NCBI GenBank assembly: GCA_030615765.1
Contig: JAUWYP010000004.1
Location: 79,862 to 121,645 of the forward strand
Direction of reading: 5' to 3'
DNA from: Dehalococcoidia bacterium
Lineage (GTDB): Bacteria; Chloroflexota; Dehalococcoidia; SM23-28-2
DNA: 41,784 nt
In this document: positions 16,366 to 27,323 of the stretch, piece after piece
Position numbering within the stretch: position 1 is the stretch's first letter
Layout of the letters: every line of letters begins with the position of its first letter
Position numbers and translations under genes: made by a program
Notes under the pieces: generated by a model
Seen by the model: only the letters and a program-made list of their open reading frames with translations
Database searches by the model: none
Told to the model about the DNA's origin: nothing

Positions 16366-17439
16366 ATGGACAAGATACGGGTAGGGTTCGTTGGGGCAGG
16401 AAGGATAGCCGACCTGCACGCCCTCGTCTATCGGGACAACCCCGAGGCGGAGATCTACGCGGTCTGCGATAGCCAGGAGGAGGTGGCCCGCCAGCGAGCG
16501 CAGGAGTGGGGAGCGCAAAGGTGGCTCAGCGACTACCGCGAGCTTCTCCGTGACGAGACCGTGGATGCGGTGGAAATCCTCACGCCGCACCATCTCCACG
16601 CCGAGATGACCATCGCCGCTCTGGAGGCAGGCAAGCACGTCTCCCTCCAGAAGCCGATGGCCCTCAACCTCAGCGAGGGCGACGCCATGATCGCCGCTGG
16701 CCAGCGCTCGGGCAAGCTGTTTCGGGTCTGCGAGAACTTCCGCTACTATCCCCCCTACGTCAAGGCGAAGGAGCTGCTGGACGAGGGAGCCATCGGCGAG
16801 CCTCTGTCCATCCGGGTGAAGGTCATCGACGGTTCGCCGCAGTTCGGCTGGCGTGTCTCCCCTGAGGCCTGGCGCTGGCGTCTCACCCAGGCCGAATGTG
16901 GCGGTGGGCCGGCCATCTTCGACCACGGCTACCACATTTTCTCCATAGTGATGTACTTCCTCGGGCCGGTGGAGAAAGTCTTCGCCTGGATCGAGTGGCG
17001 GGAGGTGGGGCAGGGCCTGATGGCCGATGTCCCAGCCATGATCGTCTGGAAGCATCGCAAGGGTATGCGCTACGGCTCCTGGGAGACGGTGGCCTCGCCG
17101 GAGTTGATGGTGCGCTCCAAATACTATGCTAACGACGAGTGGGTGGAGATCACCGGAACCAAGGGCGTGATCTGGATCAACCGCTGTTCGGGGATGATGC
17201 TGGAAGGGCCGCCGCTGGTGCTCTATCGGGACGGCGAGACAAGATCGTTCCACACGGTGGAGTCTGACTGGGGTGTGAGCTTTGTCCACGCCGGTCGAGA
17301 CTTTCTGGCCGCTATCAGGGAGAGGCGCCAGTGCTCCCTCAGCGGCAGCGAGGCGCGAGAGATCCTTCAGTTCTCCCTGGCCGCCCACCGCTCGGCGCGG
17401 GAGGGGCGGCAGGTGCGCCCGGAGGAGGTAGCCGACTAG
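16366..17439 (+). CDS. Gfo/Idh/MocA-family NAD(P)-dependent sugar dehydrogenase
   Basis: A 357-residue oxidoreductase. The N-terminal Rossmann motif is GFVGAGRIADLH (7-18); the catalytic-lysine block reads LQKPMALN (K96), Q replacing the more usual E of EKP. The second domain has the FDHGYHIF segment with the Asp and His typical of the active site. Family members oxidise or epimerise inositols, glucose and other sugars, so the exact substrate is unknown. The ATG at 16366 follows GGGAGG and lies nine bases after the dehydratase stop, so it is co-transcribed with the ThDP enzyme and dehydratase. It is last in the 11292-17439 gene run. Confidence 0.9.
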   Translation: MDKIRVGFVGAGRIADLHALVYRDNPEAEIYAVCDSQEEVARQRAQEWGAQRWLSDYRELLRDETVDAVEILTPHHLHAEMTIAALEAGKHVSLQKPMALNLSEGDAMIAAGQRSGKLFRVCENFRYYPPYVKAKELLDEGAIGEPLSIRVKVIDGSPQFGWRVSPEAWRWRLTQAECGGGPAIFDHGYHIFSIVMYFLGPVEKVFAWIEWREVGQGLMADVPAMIVWKHRKGMRYGSWETVASPELMVRSKYYANDEWVEITGTKGVIWINRCSGMMLEGPPLVLYRDGETRSFHTVESDWGVSFVHAGRDFLAAIRERRQCSLSGSEAREILQFSLAAHRSAREGRQVRPEEVAD

Positions 17440-17524
17440 TCCGACGGGGCGTGCCTATCCCTGTTGGCGAGGGTAAGAGCGGTGCCCATCTGGGAGTCAC
17501 CAAGTTGAAATGGGAGGTCCCGGC

Positions 17525-17553
17525 TTGACTGGTGCTCGCCGTGAGCCGATCAT
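17525..17553 (+). promoter_or_regulatory. candidate promoter of the LivK-type lipoprotein gene
   Basis: TTGACT (17525-17530, five of six) and GATCAT (17548-17553, four of six) are separated by 17 bases and lie 47 bases ahead of the ATG at 17600. The region 17440-17599 is otherwise empty. The gene needs its own promoter because the function of the upstream genes is unrelated. Confidence 0.4.
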
Positions 17554-17599
17554 TGGGCGGGGTAACACGTGGGTTATCACATAGAAAGGAAGAGCTGAG

Positions 17600-18922
17600 A
17601 TGAAGCCTACGTATCTTGGGCGGTCATTAGGGAAGGTTTGGGCCGTGCCCCTTGTCTTACTCTTGGCAGTGTTGGCGGTCATCGCCGTAGCGGTGGCCTG
17701 TGAGGAGGAAGAAGAGGAGACTCCTACCCCTGGCGTCACGCCTGCAGCCACAGTCACCGACACTCCTACCGGCGCGCCAACGGTGGGACCGGGCATCACC
17801 GATACTGAGATAATCCTGGGAGCCGATTGCCCGCTTACCGGCGCCATGGCAGCGGTCTACACCACGATCCCCCAGACCACGAACGCCTACTTCAAGTACA
17901 TCAACGAGACCCAGGGGGGTGTCTGCGGTCGCGAGATCGTCTACAAGGTCCGCGACAGCCAGGACGACCCGGCGAAGGCCGTTGAGGTGGTGCGCAAGCT
18001 AGTGGAACACGACGAAGTCTTCGCCATTGTCGGCTCCCTGGGCGATGGTCCTCATCCCGCCGTTTGGGAGTATCTGAACGAAAATGAGGTACCCGACATC
18101 TTGTGCTCCGCTGGAACTCACATGTTCGGCGCCGACCCCGAGGGGCACCCCTGGACCGTCCAGATGATCCCCAGCTACAAGATCGAGGGGACCTTCTACG
18201 GCCGCTACATATCGGAGAACCTGCCTGGCAAGAAAGTGGCTATCCTCTACCCGACTGACCCGATGGGCATCAACGGTCTGGAAGGAATCAAAGAGGGCCT
18301 GGACCCCGAAAAGAACGAGATCGTCTCCGAGCAGAGCGTGACAACCGGAGCCGTCAGTGTCAGGTCGCAGATTTTCAATATGAAGAGCGCTGGCGCCGAG
18401 ATAGTCGCCGTCTTCTCCGCCCCCGGCTTCACCTCTCAGGCCATCAAAGAGGCCGACCGCCTGGGCTGGTACCCCCAGTGGTTCATCAGCTACCTCAATT
18501 CGGACGAGATAATGTTTCTGTTCGTTTCGCCCGAGCTCCTGGAGGGTGCCATCACCTTCCAAGCCGTCAAGCTGGCGGGCTGGACGGACGACCCGGCCGT
18601 AGCCGAACACCACCGCATCTTGCGTGAGTACGGCGGCCCTCCCGAGCCCACCAACTTCACCATCTACGCCCAGGTATTGGCAGAAACCGCGGTGGAGGCG
18701 CTTAGCAGATCCTGCGATAATCTCACGCGAGAGGGGCTCATGGATGCACTGGAGTCCATCCAGGACTTTCACAGCGACCTGATGCTGGACGGAGTGAACG
18801 TCTCCTTCTCCGACACCGACCACACGGGCCTGCAAACTGGCCGGATGCTGCGAGCTGTCATCGAGGACGGCAAGGGGAAGTACGAGTACTTCGGCCCGGT
18901 ATATGAGTTCGAAGCGGAGTAG
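17600..18922 (+). CDS. LivK-type ABC substrate-binding lipoprotein, orphan
   Basis: A 440-residue periplasmic-binding protein of the branched-chain amino acid/amide group (type 1 fold). The signal peptide ends at a lipobox-like AVAC with C34, followed by CEEEEEETPTP and a Thr/Pro linker to about residue 60. The mature domain starts ITDTEIILGADCPLTG, the usual LivK opening, and has FAIVGSLGDGPHPAVWEYL and KKVAILYPTDPMGINGL. The ligand could be an amino acid, amide, urea or aromatic acid. No LivHMGF permease or ATPase genes are nearby, so it is either an orphan receptor or works with a distant transporter. Ribosome site GAAAGGAAG precedes the ATG. Confidence 0.88.
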   Translation: MKPTYLGRSLGKVWAVPLVLLLAVLAVIAVAVACEEEEEETPTPGVTPAATVTDTPTGAPTVGPGITDTEIILGADCPLTGAMAAVYTTIPQTTNAYFKYINETQGGVCGREIVYKVRDSQDDPAKAVEVVRKLVEHDEVFAIVGSLGDGPHPAVWEYLNENEVPDILCSAGTHMFGADPEGHPWTVQMIPSYKIEGTFYGRYISENLPGKKVAILYPTDPMGINGLEGIKEGLDPEKNEIVSEQSVTTGAVSVRSQIFNMKSAGAEIVAVFSAPGFTSQAIKEADRLGWYPQWFISYLNSDEIMFLFVSPELLEGAITFQAVKLAGWTDDPAVAEHHRILREYGGPPEPTNFTIYAQVLAETAVEALSRSCDNLTREGLMDALESIQDFHSDLMLDGVNVSFSDTDHTGLQTGRMLRAVIEDGKGKYEYFGPVYEFEAE

Positions 18923-19071
18923 GGTCGTCAGCACTGCCTACGCGCGCACGCCTACCGCTCCCGCTGCTGGCCAACGTCATCGCGGGGTCTGTGCTAGCGA
19001 TGGGCTGGGCCGCCCCACCCGTCTGAACCAACCCTCCTCAGGAGCGCGTCGAAAGGGGTCCGGCCTCACCT

Positions 19072-20394
19072 CTAGGCTGCGGACACGTCAGCCGTCTCTG
19101 TTCCCCACGCGGGCCGTCTGCCCATCATCTGGACCAGCACGGCGGCAGTGAAAGCGGTCAGCGCCAGTACAAGAAAAGCAGGCCGATAGCTGTCCACCGC
19201 GTCGTAGACTGCACCAGCGAAGATCGGCCCAACAATGGCCCCCAGCATAGCCGTCGCCATGAGCACCCCCTGAATGCTGCCAAAGGCCCGTAGCCCGAAA
19301 TATTCCGTCAGGAGGGCGGGCAATAGGGGAGCGGCACCGCCCCAGCCAGGCGTGAACACGATCAGGAATATGACGGCCTGCCAAGGGCTGTGAATACCAG
19401 CGAAGATAAGGATGCCCAGGCCCTGCAGAACCCAAGCCGCCGCCAGCAGCCGGCGCTTGCCTAGGTAGTCGGCCAGCCAGCCAAAGCCCAGCCTCCCTAC
19501 CAGGCTTCCGAAGGGAATGCCCATCGCGATGACGGCAGCGCCTTCCTCTGTGAAGCCCCCCGATTCGTCAAGGTAAGCTATCACGTGGATGACGATCGCG
19601 AAGCTGCCCACCCAGGCTAGAACCTGGGCGAAGGCCAGCAGCCAGAAAGAGCGCGTGCGCAGCGCCTGCCCTATGGTGAGCCCCTCCGGCTGTCCCATAC
19701 CGCTGCCTCGACTTGTTCCGTCCGCCGGCTCCGGCGGCAGGCCTGCCGAGGCCTCGCCTAATGCAGGAGGCTCACCATCGGGCAGAAGGCCCACCTCGTC
19801 CGGCCGGTTGCGCACCGTCAAGGCCAGAGGAATGCAGATAGCCAACTGGCCAATGCCCAGGATCATTAGGCCAGTGCGCCACTCGAAGACACCTATCAGC
19901 AAGGCCGTCACCAGCACCATGATCCCGCTTGCCCCCTCGCCAGCGCTCACGATGCCCAGAGCGCGACCTCGCCTCTTCACGAACCAGTGAGCGATGGCTA
20001 CTGTGCACACGGGCAGGCCGCCCAGGCTCATGCCGACGGCGATAATCGAGGCGGAGATATAGAACTGCCACAGCGCCTGAATCTGGCTCATGGCCAGAAA
20101 GCCAACACCCACTAGCGTCACGCCCGCCACCAGCAGACGACGCGCACCGACACGGTCCACCAGATAGCCGGCGACGGGCATAGTCAGCCCTGCCATGACC
20201 GCGGCGATGGAGGGGCCGGCGCCGATAGCCGCTCGCGACCAGCCAAACTCGTCTTCCAGGGGGTCGATTAGGGTGCTGAAAAGATATAGCGGCGCGGCAC
20301 TGGCGATGAGTATGATGGTGGCCGCGGCGATGACCACCCACCAGCCGTAAAAGAAGGGCACTACCCGAACCGGCGCAGCACTTGAGCGCTCCAT
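19072..20394 (-). CDS. MFS transporter, oxalate/formate antiporter-like group
   Basis: A 440-residue inner-membrane carrier with twelve predicted hydrophobic segments. It opens with FFYGWWVVIAAATIILIASA, typical of the OFA/monocarboxylate branch of the major facilitator family, and has the loop motif GYLVDRVGARRLL after the second helix and a related LADYLGKRRLL in the second half. Likely cargo is a mono- or dicarboxylate, which could be an end product of sugar breakdown (inference). ATG 20394 is chosen over two TTG codons just upstream, none with a good ribosome site. It follows the alpha-galactosidase on the same strand with a 96-base gap, and converges on the LivK-type gene; the 149 bases between them show no clear terminator. 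Confidence 0.87.
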   Translation of the reverse strand: MERSSAAPVRVVPFFYGWWVVIAAATIILIASAAPLYLFSTLIDPLEDEFGWSRAAIGAGPSIAAVMAGLTMPVAGYLVDRVGARRLLVAGVTLVGVGFLAMSQIQALWQFYISASIIAVGMSLGGLPVCTVAIAHWFVKRRGRALGIVSAGEGASGIMVLVTALLIGVFEWRTGLMILGIGQLAICIPLALTVRNRPDEVGLLPDGEPPALGEASAGLPPEPADGTSRGSGMGQPEGLTIGQALRTRSFWLLAFAQVLAWVGSFAIVIHVIAYLDESGGFTEEGAAVIAMGIPFGSLVGRLGFGWLADYLGKRRLLAAAWVLQGLGILIFAGIHSPWQAVIFLIVFTPGWGGAAPLLPALLTEYFGLRAFGSIQGVLMATAMLGAIVGPIFAGAVYDAVDSYRPAFLVLALTAFTAAVLVQMMGRRPAWGTETADVSAA

Positions 20395-20452
20395 ACTCTC
20401 AGTCCCGTTCAACAATACTGGTCGCGCACCCTTAAGCCAAACCGACCGCGGC

Positions 20453-20466
20453 TGTCGTTGCCGACA
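20453..20466 (-). other. small GNRA-loop hairpin between alpha-galactosidase and MFS genes
   Basis: In minus-strand RNA, TGTCG and CGACA pair around a GCAA tetraloop, a very stable loop type. It lies 24 bases after the alpha-galactosidase stop and may mark the 3' end or stabilise the operon mRNA. No U-run follows. Confidence 0.3.
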
Positions 20467-22840
20467 CCCCCCAAAGGTGGCGGTGCAGGTTTAGCCCTCG
20501 AAGAAGACGGTGAACAGCGCCCGCTGAGGAAGGACCAGGCACACCGATAGCAGACCGTCGGGGCGGCGAGCCATGCTGGCTGCGGGTGCATCGCTCTCCA
20601 GACCTTGCGCCTGATAGGGCGGCGGCACGTGGATGATGACCTCCCCCTGCCTCCGAGCGGGGGGAGTCAGTCGCACTGTCAGAGCCCCCCGACCGGCGTC
20701 AAAGCGAGCGTCCTCGATCTCCACGGCACCCTGGCTGAAATGGAATGTGGTCGATATTATCTGTGGGTGGTTGCTAACCGGTCGCAGCGAGAGGAGCTTG
20801 GCTGAGTGGGGCGGCATGCCTGAGAAGCGAATCTCATGCTGGTGCACCCCGAAGTAGCGGCCCTCCCACAAATCGAAGACGTGGACGGCCTCGGCAGGCA
20901 GAGGGACCGTCATCCCGCTCGGCTCATCCTCCCACTGGAACACACCCAGGAGCCACCACCGCTGGAAGGGGCGCTCGATGGCCAGCCGGAGGAAGCGGGG
21001 AAGCGAGCGCTCGAACAAGTCCAGGGGAACCGCCGAGTGGCCGTAGGGCGGCAGGAGGAGGCTGGCGATCTGCCGCCGCTCGGGCGGCAGCTTCGCCATG
21101 GCGTCGCTGAGGATGACCATCCCGCCGCTAAGGGCGATGGCGGTGGCCAGCGAGCGCACCTCATCGAGGGAGAGGGCAGTCTCGCTGTCCCGAACGAGCA
21201 GGCAGTCGGGGTCGTTGAGCCAGAGACGGCCGTGGGTCCAGAAGCGAGTGAGGACGTTGCGGATGGCGTTGTCGCAGGCGGGCAGCGACTCGACGGGTTG
21301 CCGATTGACAACGGTCACTGTCGGCGGAACCAGCTCGCCGGGCAGATGCCAGTAGGGCGCCACGTCGGGCCCGATGCGCTGGGCATTGACCAGGCCAACT
21401 GACGGGCCGAGGGGAGCACCGCAGCCCAGGATGAAGGCATCGCTGGCATTCTGGCGGATGGCTTCCAGGCCCCGCCGGTAGGCCTGGGCGCGGGTGGCCT
21501 GGCGGTCATAGCGCACGCCCTCCACAGCAGCAGCGTAGATGAAGTCCAGCTTCAGATAGTCGAAGTGACATTCGCCCACCAGGGTCTTAGCTAGACGACC
21601 CAGCCAGGCCCGAGCGCCGGGATGGGTACAGTCGAGGGCATAGCACTCCTTGCCCCAGTTTTGGATGGCCACCACCGGCCGCCCGTCGCCGTCGTGCAGC
21701 ATCCACTCGGGGTGCTCGCGGTAGAGAGCGGAGGTGGAGGCGGCCAGGAAGGGAGCCAGCCACAGGCCAGCCTTGAACCCTTTGTGGTGAATGCGCTCGG
21801 CCAGCCACGCCAGGCCGTGGGGGAACTTGTCGTTGGTGGTCGTCCAGTCGCCTATGTCCGCCTCGTAGCCATCGTCAACCTGGATGTACTCCAGGGGCAG
21901 CTCATCACGATGAGCGTCCAGGAACTCCAGATTCTCAAGCACCGCCTGTTCGCTCACGCCGCCGAAGTAGTAGTACCAGGAGCACCAGCCGCTGGGCATG
22001 TGCTGCCAGCCCAGAGCGCCCATCTGGCGGCCCAGGGCATCGCCGTAGCGAGCCAGAGCGTCCAGGGGCGGCTCCGTCACGTCGACCAGCAGCTTCTCCG
22101 ACAGCAGGCACTGCCCGGGCGCGACGGTGATGCCATCGGCGTAGGACACGGCAGACAGGCTGCTGGACGCCTGCCTGCCGCCGGGCAGCTCCAGACGCAC
22201 CTGGGAGACCTGGTCGGCGGTGGTGATGAAGCCGGCCAGGAGTGAGGCGCCGGTCGTCGGGTCGCCCACTAGGCCCACGAGCTCGCTGGTGAAGCATCCC
22301 TTTTGGGGGGTAGCCGAGGACGGCCCGATAATCGGCGGGGGAGCCAGCGGATCATCCTGGGCGCAGCTCAGACTAAGCGTGGGGCTCCAGGACTGCCAGC
22401 CGTGCTTGTAGAACCGCCAGCGGCGGCACGAGCGGCCCAGGCCGAGGCGACCGCGACCGGCGGTCGGCGCGGCCAGCACTCGAAAGCTTTCCACGGCCAT
22501 AGACTGCGAGGAACCGTTCACCACCTCCAGTTGGATGGTGGCGAAGGGCTGCCCTTCGTACAGGGTCAGAAACAGGCGGAGCCCGGGGCGATGCTGAACG
22601 GAAAGGGTGGACAGGCGGACGGTGATGCCCTGGCCGTGGACGTCGGTGAGCCGCTGGACATCGTAGTCTTCTCGGAAGCCACCATCCTGAGTGCTGACGA
22701 CATCGCCGCCCACCAGCTGCACGGCTGCGTAGGCACGCGGAATGACCGTGCGGCCAGAGGAACGATCCCTGAGGGCCAGGCTGCCCTGGTCGAGGCGACA
22801 GCGCACCTCCAGCCAGCGATTCGCTATCAGTAGGCCATAC

Positions 22841-24067
<1,227 letters not shown>

Positions 24068-24081
24068 AGGCTGGTGGCTTG

Positions 24082-25455
24082 TTACTCGCCCAGGCGGCGG
24101 TTGTAGCTCTCTATGATGTCATTGGCTTCGTCCGCCGCGTCCTGAAGGGCCTCGATGGGGTCTTTGGAGCCAACCACCATCTCCTCGATAGCGGTGTCGA
24201 CAACCTCTCGCACGTCCCTCATGGGGCCGAGGAGCGGGCCGAGGGAGGCTTGCGTCGACGGCGCCCCAAGGAAGAGATCGACGGCGACGCGAAAGCCCGG
24301 ATACTCGGCCATGGCGCCCTGGGCCGCTGGCAGGTCGTAGGCAGAGACTCGCACCGGCAGGTAGCCGCTGCCGGCGAACCACTCGGCCTGCTGTTCGGGC
24401 TCCAAGAGCCACCTGACGAACTTCCAGGCTGCCTCCTGCTCCGCCTCGGGCCGTCCCTTCAGGATCCACAGGCTGCGGCCGTACACCCCCGGGAAGCCTG
24501 TCCCGCCAGGGATGCCCGGCACAGCACCCACCGCTGGCTCGATATCCATCTCCCCGCGCTCCAGAACGTCCAACACCGAGCGCAGGGCTGCCGAGCTGCT
24601 CAAGCTCATAGTGGCCCGCCCGACTCCCATCGCCAGGAGGGCGTCGGCCTGGGTTGGGTTGCGACCAACGTTGATCGCTGACCCTTCCTTAATCATTTCG
24701 TGCCACGAACGGAAGAAGGCCTGCCCTGCTGCACCATCGAAGACAACCTCGGTAGCTCGCCCCTCGCGGCCGTTGCCGTTGTTCGCGTAGAGGTCGCCGT
24801 GCTCGGCCAGGGCCACTTCAAGGTACCAGGCCATGATGTCACGGGCGATGCCGGCGCGGAGGATGTTGCCATGGCTGTCCCGCTTTACCAGCTTCTGGGA
24901 CATCTCTCGCAGCTCCTCTAGATCCTTGGGTGGCTGCTCCGGATCGAGCCCCACCTCGCGGAAATCCAGCTTGTCATAGTACAGCAAAGGGACGGCAATG
25001 CCGAAGGGCATCCCGTAGAGCTGGCCGTCCACCACGTAGTACTGTATGGACTTCTCATCGAAGTCGGAAAGGTCGTAGTCCTCACGGTCGATGAACTCCT
25101 GCACCGGCCTTACGGCACCGCTGTCGATGAGTTTCTGGGCGTCGACCTCAGCCAGATAGATGAGGGCCGGCACATCCTTCGAGCCCAGAGTGGCCGTGAG
25201 CTTGAGCATCGTTTCCGTATCGTTTCCCTGAAAGGCCGTCTTGACCTCGACCTCGTCCTGCTCGGAGTTGAAGCGGCGCGCCAGTCGCTGGATGGCGTCT
25301 AGGTTGCTGGCAACCTCGGAGTGCCAGATGCTGATCTCGACCGTTCCCGGCACTGGTGTCGCCCCGTCTACCGGCTCTCCTTCCTCCTCGCCACCACAGG
25401 CGGCCACGCTTGCTGCAACAATGAGCAGCATCAAGAAGATCAGAGCTTTCTTCAT
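24082..25455 (-). CDS. sugar ABC transporter binding lipoprotein (UgpB-like)
   Basis: A 457-residue type-1 solute-binding protein. The signal peptide MKKALIFLMLL leads to a good lipobox VAAC with C20, followed by CGGEEEGEP. The mature domain begins VEISIWHSEVASNLDAIQRL and has DVPALIYLAEVDAQKL and VDGQLYGMPFGIAVPLLYY, as in UgpB/MalE-type proteins. Neighbouring galK and GH36 suggest alpha-galactosides as ligand (inference). The start ATG 25455 is preceded by CAGGGAGGGATAGCC, a strong ribosome site, fitting the higher demand for binding protein. It lies between the permease and galactokinase genes, 14-15 bases from each. Confidence 0.88.
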   Translation of the reverse strand: MKKALIFLMLLIVAASVAACGGEEEGEPVDGATPVPGTVEISIWHSEVASNLDAIQRLARRFNSEQDEVEVKTAFQGNDTETMLKLTATLGSKDVPALIYLAEVDAQKLIDSGAVRPVQEFIDREDYDLSDFDEKSIQYYVVDGQLYGMPFGIAVPLLYYDKLDFREVGLDPEQPPKDLEELREMSQKLVKRDSHGNILRAGIARDIMAWYLEVALAEHGDLYANNGNGREGRATEVVFDGAAGQAFFRSWHEMIKEGSAINVGRNPTQADALLAMGVGRATMSLSSSAALRSVLDVLERGEMDIEPAVGAVPGIPGGTGFPGVYGRSLWILKGRPEAEQEAAWKFVRWLLEPEQQAEWFAGSGYLPVRVSAYDLPAAQGAMAEYPGFRVAVDLFLGAPSTQASLGPLLGPMRDVREVVDTAIEEMVVGSKDPIEALQDAADEANDIIESYNRRLGE

Positions 25456-25470
25456 GGCTATCCCTCCCTG

Positions 25471-26340
25471 CTAGCCTTTGATGGCACCAGCGGTGAGGCC
25501 TCTCACCAGCTGGCGCTGGAACAAGACTAGCATAATCAGCATCGGTAGCGCCGAGATGACTGTCGCTGCCATGGTTATGTTAAAGGTGTCGACCTCGCGG
25601 CCGCGCAGTTGAGCCAGACCGATCTGCACCGTGCGCATGTTGTCCTCGTTGGTCACCAGCAGCGGCCACAGGTACTGGTTCCAGGCCTGAAGGAAGCCGA
25701 ACACCGCCAGGGCAGCTAGCACCGCTCGCGAAAGGGGCAGCACCACGAAAAAGAGGAAGCGAAGATGGCCGTAGCCGTCGATGGCGGCAGCGTCCCGCAG
25801 CTCCTGAGGAATGGTGAGGAAGTGCTGCCGCAACAGGAATGTCCCCAGGCCGGTGGCCAGGAATGGGACGGTCAGCGCCTGGTAGGAATCCAGCCAGCCC
25901 AGCCACTGGATGGTCTGGAAATTGGGAACGATGGAGACCTCCCAGGGCACCATGAGGGTGGAGAGGAAGAGGACGAACAGCAGAGTTCGGCCGGGGAAGC
26001 GAAGGTAGGCAAAGGCGTAGGCGGCAAGGGCGGCAGTAACCAACTGGCCAATAACGATGACCCCGGACATGATAAGGCTATTCAGCATGTACCTGGCCAG
26101 GGGCACTTCGTCCAGGGCCTTCTTGAAGTTGTCCCACTGCGGATCGAAGGGGAACAGCTCGGGCGGCCAGGCGATGATGGCCGTGGACCGTAGCAAGCTG
26201 TTGACCACCGTCATGTAAATGGGAAAGACGACGATGCCCCCTACTACCAGCAGGACGGCATAGCGCAAAGCGTAGCCCGCCCAGCGCCGATAGCGCTCGA
26301 GCCCCCGTTTCCTTGCGGCCGTTGCTACGTCCACGCTCAT
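25471..26340 (-). CDS. sugar ABC transporter permease (UgpE/MalG-like)
   Basis: A 289-residue permease with six hydrophobic segments and the EAA loop DAAAIDGYGHLRFLFFV. It closes with QRQLVRGLTAGAIKG, the usual MalG/UgpE ending. Blocks such as NSLIMSGVIVIGQLVTAALA and LMVPWEVSIVPNF match UgpE. It starts three bases after the stop of the partner permease, so both are made from one message in equal amounts. Confidence 0.92.
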   Translation of the reverse strand: MSVDVATAARKRGLERYRRWAGYALRYAVLLVVGGIVVFPIYMTVVNSLLRSTAIIAWPPELFPFDPQWDNFKKALDEVPLARYMLNSLIMSGVIVIGQLVTAALAAYAFAYLRFPGRTLLFVLFLSTLMVPWEVSIVPNFQTIQWLGWLDSYQALTVPFLATGLGTFLLRQHFLTIPQELRDAAAIDGYGHLRFLFFVVLPLSRAVLAALAVFGFLQAWNQYLWPLLVTNEDNMRTVQIGLAQLRGREVDTFNITMAATVISALPMLIMLVLFQRQLVRGLTAGAIKG

Positions 26341-26343
26341 GGC

Positions 26344-27291
26344 CTACTGATAGAACACTCGTCGCTCCAAGAAGCGAAACTGAACTACGGTCAAGCCCAG
26401 CACCAGCACGAAGAGCGCTACGGCCTGCACCGAGGCTACGCCGTAGTTGAAGCGCTGGAAGGCGTCCTCCCAAATGGAGTAGACGATGACTTCAGTGGCG
26501 TCCGTGGGGCCACCCCGGGTCAGGATATGGATCTGGCCGAAGGCCTGGAAGGCGAGGATAGTACCCACGACCGACACGAAGAAAAGCGTTGGCGAAAGCA
26601 TGGGCAGCGTCACGTGCCAGAAAAGCCGCCAGCCGCTGGCCCCTTCGACACGCGCGCTCTCATAGAGCTCGTCGGGAATCGTCTGCAGGCCCGCCAGGAT
26701 CACGATGAAGGCCAGACCCAGATTCAGCCAGACGGTAGTCGCCGACACAGCGGGCAGAGCCCAGTCGGGGTCAAGGAGCCACTCGATCCTCGGCTGGCCG
26801 GCCTCGACCAAGAAGTAGTTCACCAGGCCAATGTTGGGGTTGAGCAGGGTGAGCCACATCAACGATGCCACCGCCACCGACGTGGCCACTGTCGAGGAGA
26901 ACATGACGCGGAAGATCGATATCCCCGGCAGCTTCTGGTTGGCCAGCAGCGCCAGAGCCAGGCCCAGCAGGATGCCCGGCGGCACCGTGTACAGGGCAAA
27001 GAGCAAGGTGACCTTCAGGCTGTGGCGGAAGGACTCGGAGGTCAGGACGGTACGGTACTGATCCACCCCAACGAAGTCGCCCTGGTTACCGAAGGGATCG
27101 GTCTCGTAGAAGCCAAGGTAAACCGCCTTTATTAGAGGATAGAACACGAAGGCGCCAAAGATAACCAACGAGGGTGCGAGGAAGATAAGGGCGAACCCCA
27201 GGCGGTTAGCGCCTCTCAGCCGCTGTAGTAGGCGTCCTGCGACGGCTATCAGTGGCAAGCGTTGGTTCGCGCTGGCATCCGTCGTGTCCAC
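26344..27291 (-). CDS. sugar ABC transporter permease (UgpA/MalF-like)
   Basis: A 315-residue permease, first of the pair, with about six membrane segments after a roughly 30-residue cytoplasmic lead. FLAPSLVIFGAFVFYPLIKA is the first segment and ESARVEGASGWRLFWHV the EAA loop for the ATPase. It uses a GTG start at 27291, 32 bases after the ATPase stop, with only a weak ribosome site. Closest in style to UgpA. Confidence 0.9.
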   Translation of the reverse strand: MDTTDASANQRLPLIAVAGRLLQRLRGANRLGFALIFLAPSLVIFGAFVFYPLIKAVYLGFYETDPFGNQGDFVGVDQYRTVLTSESFRHSLKVTLLFALYTVPPGILLGLALALLANQKLPGISIFRVMFSSTVATSVAVASLMWLTLLNPNIGLVNYFLVEAGQPRIEWLLDPDWALPAVSATTVWLNLGLAFIVILAGLQTIPDELYESARVEGASGWRLFWHVTLPMLSPTLFFVSVVGTILAFQAFGQIHILTRGGPTDATEVIVYSIWEDAFQRFNYGVASVQAVALFVLVLGLTVVQFRFLERRVFYQ

Positions 27292-27323
27292 AGGCAGACT
27301 CGGTGCTCAGGCCTAAGCTGTTC

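Noticed and set aside
15517-17388. A 623-codon antisense open frame opposite the dehydratase and dehydrogenase genes
   Set aside because: It spans two well-supported plus-strand genes and shows no domain; a shadow.
18923-19071. A bidirectional terminator between the convergent LivK-type and MFS genes
   Set aside because: Only short, weak inverted repeats and no T-run are seen.
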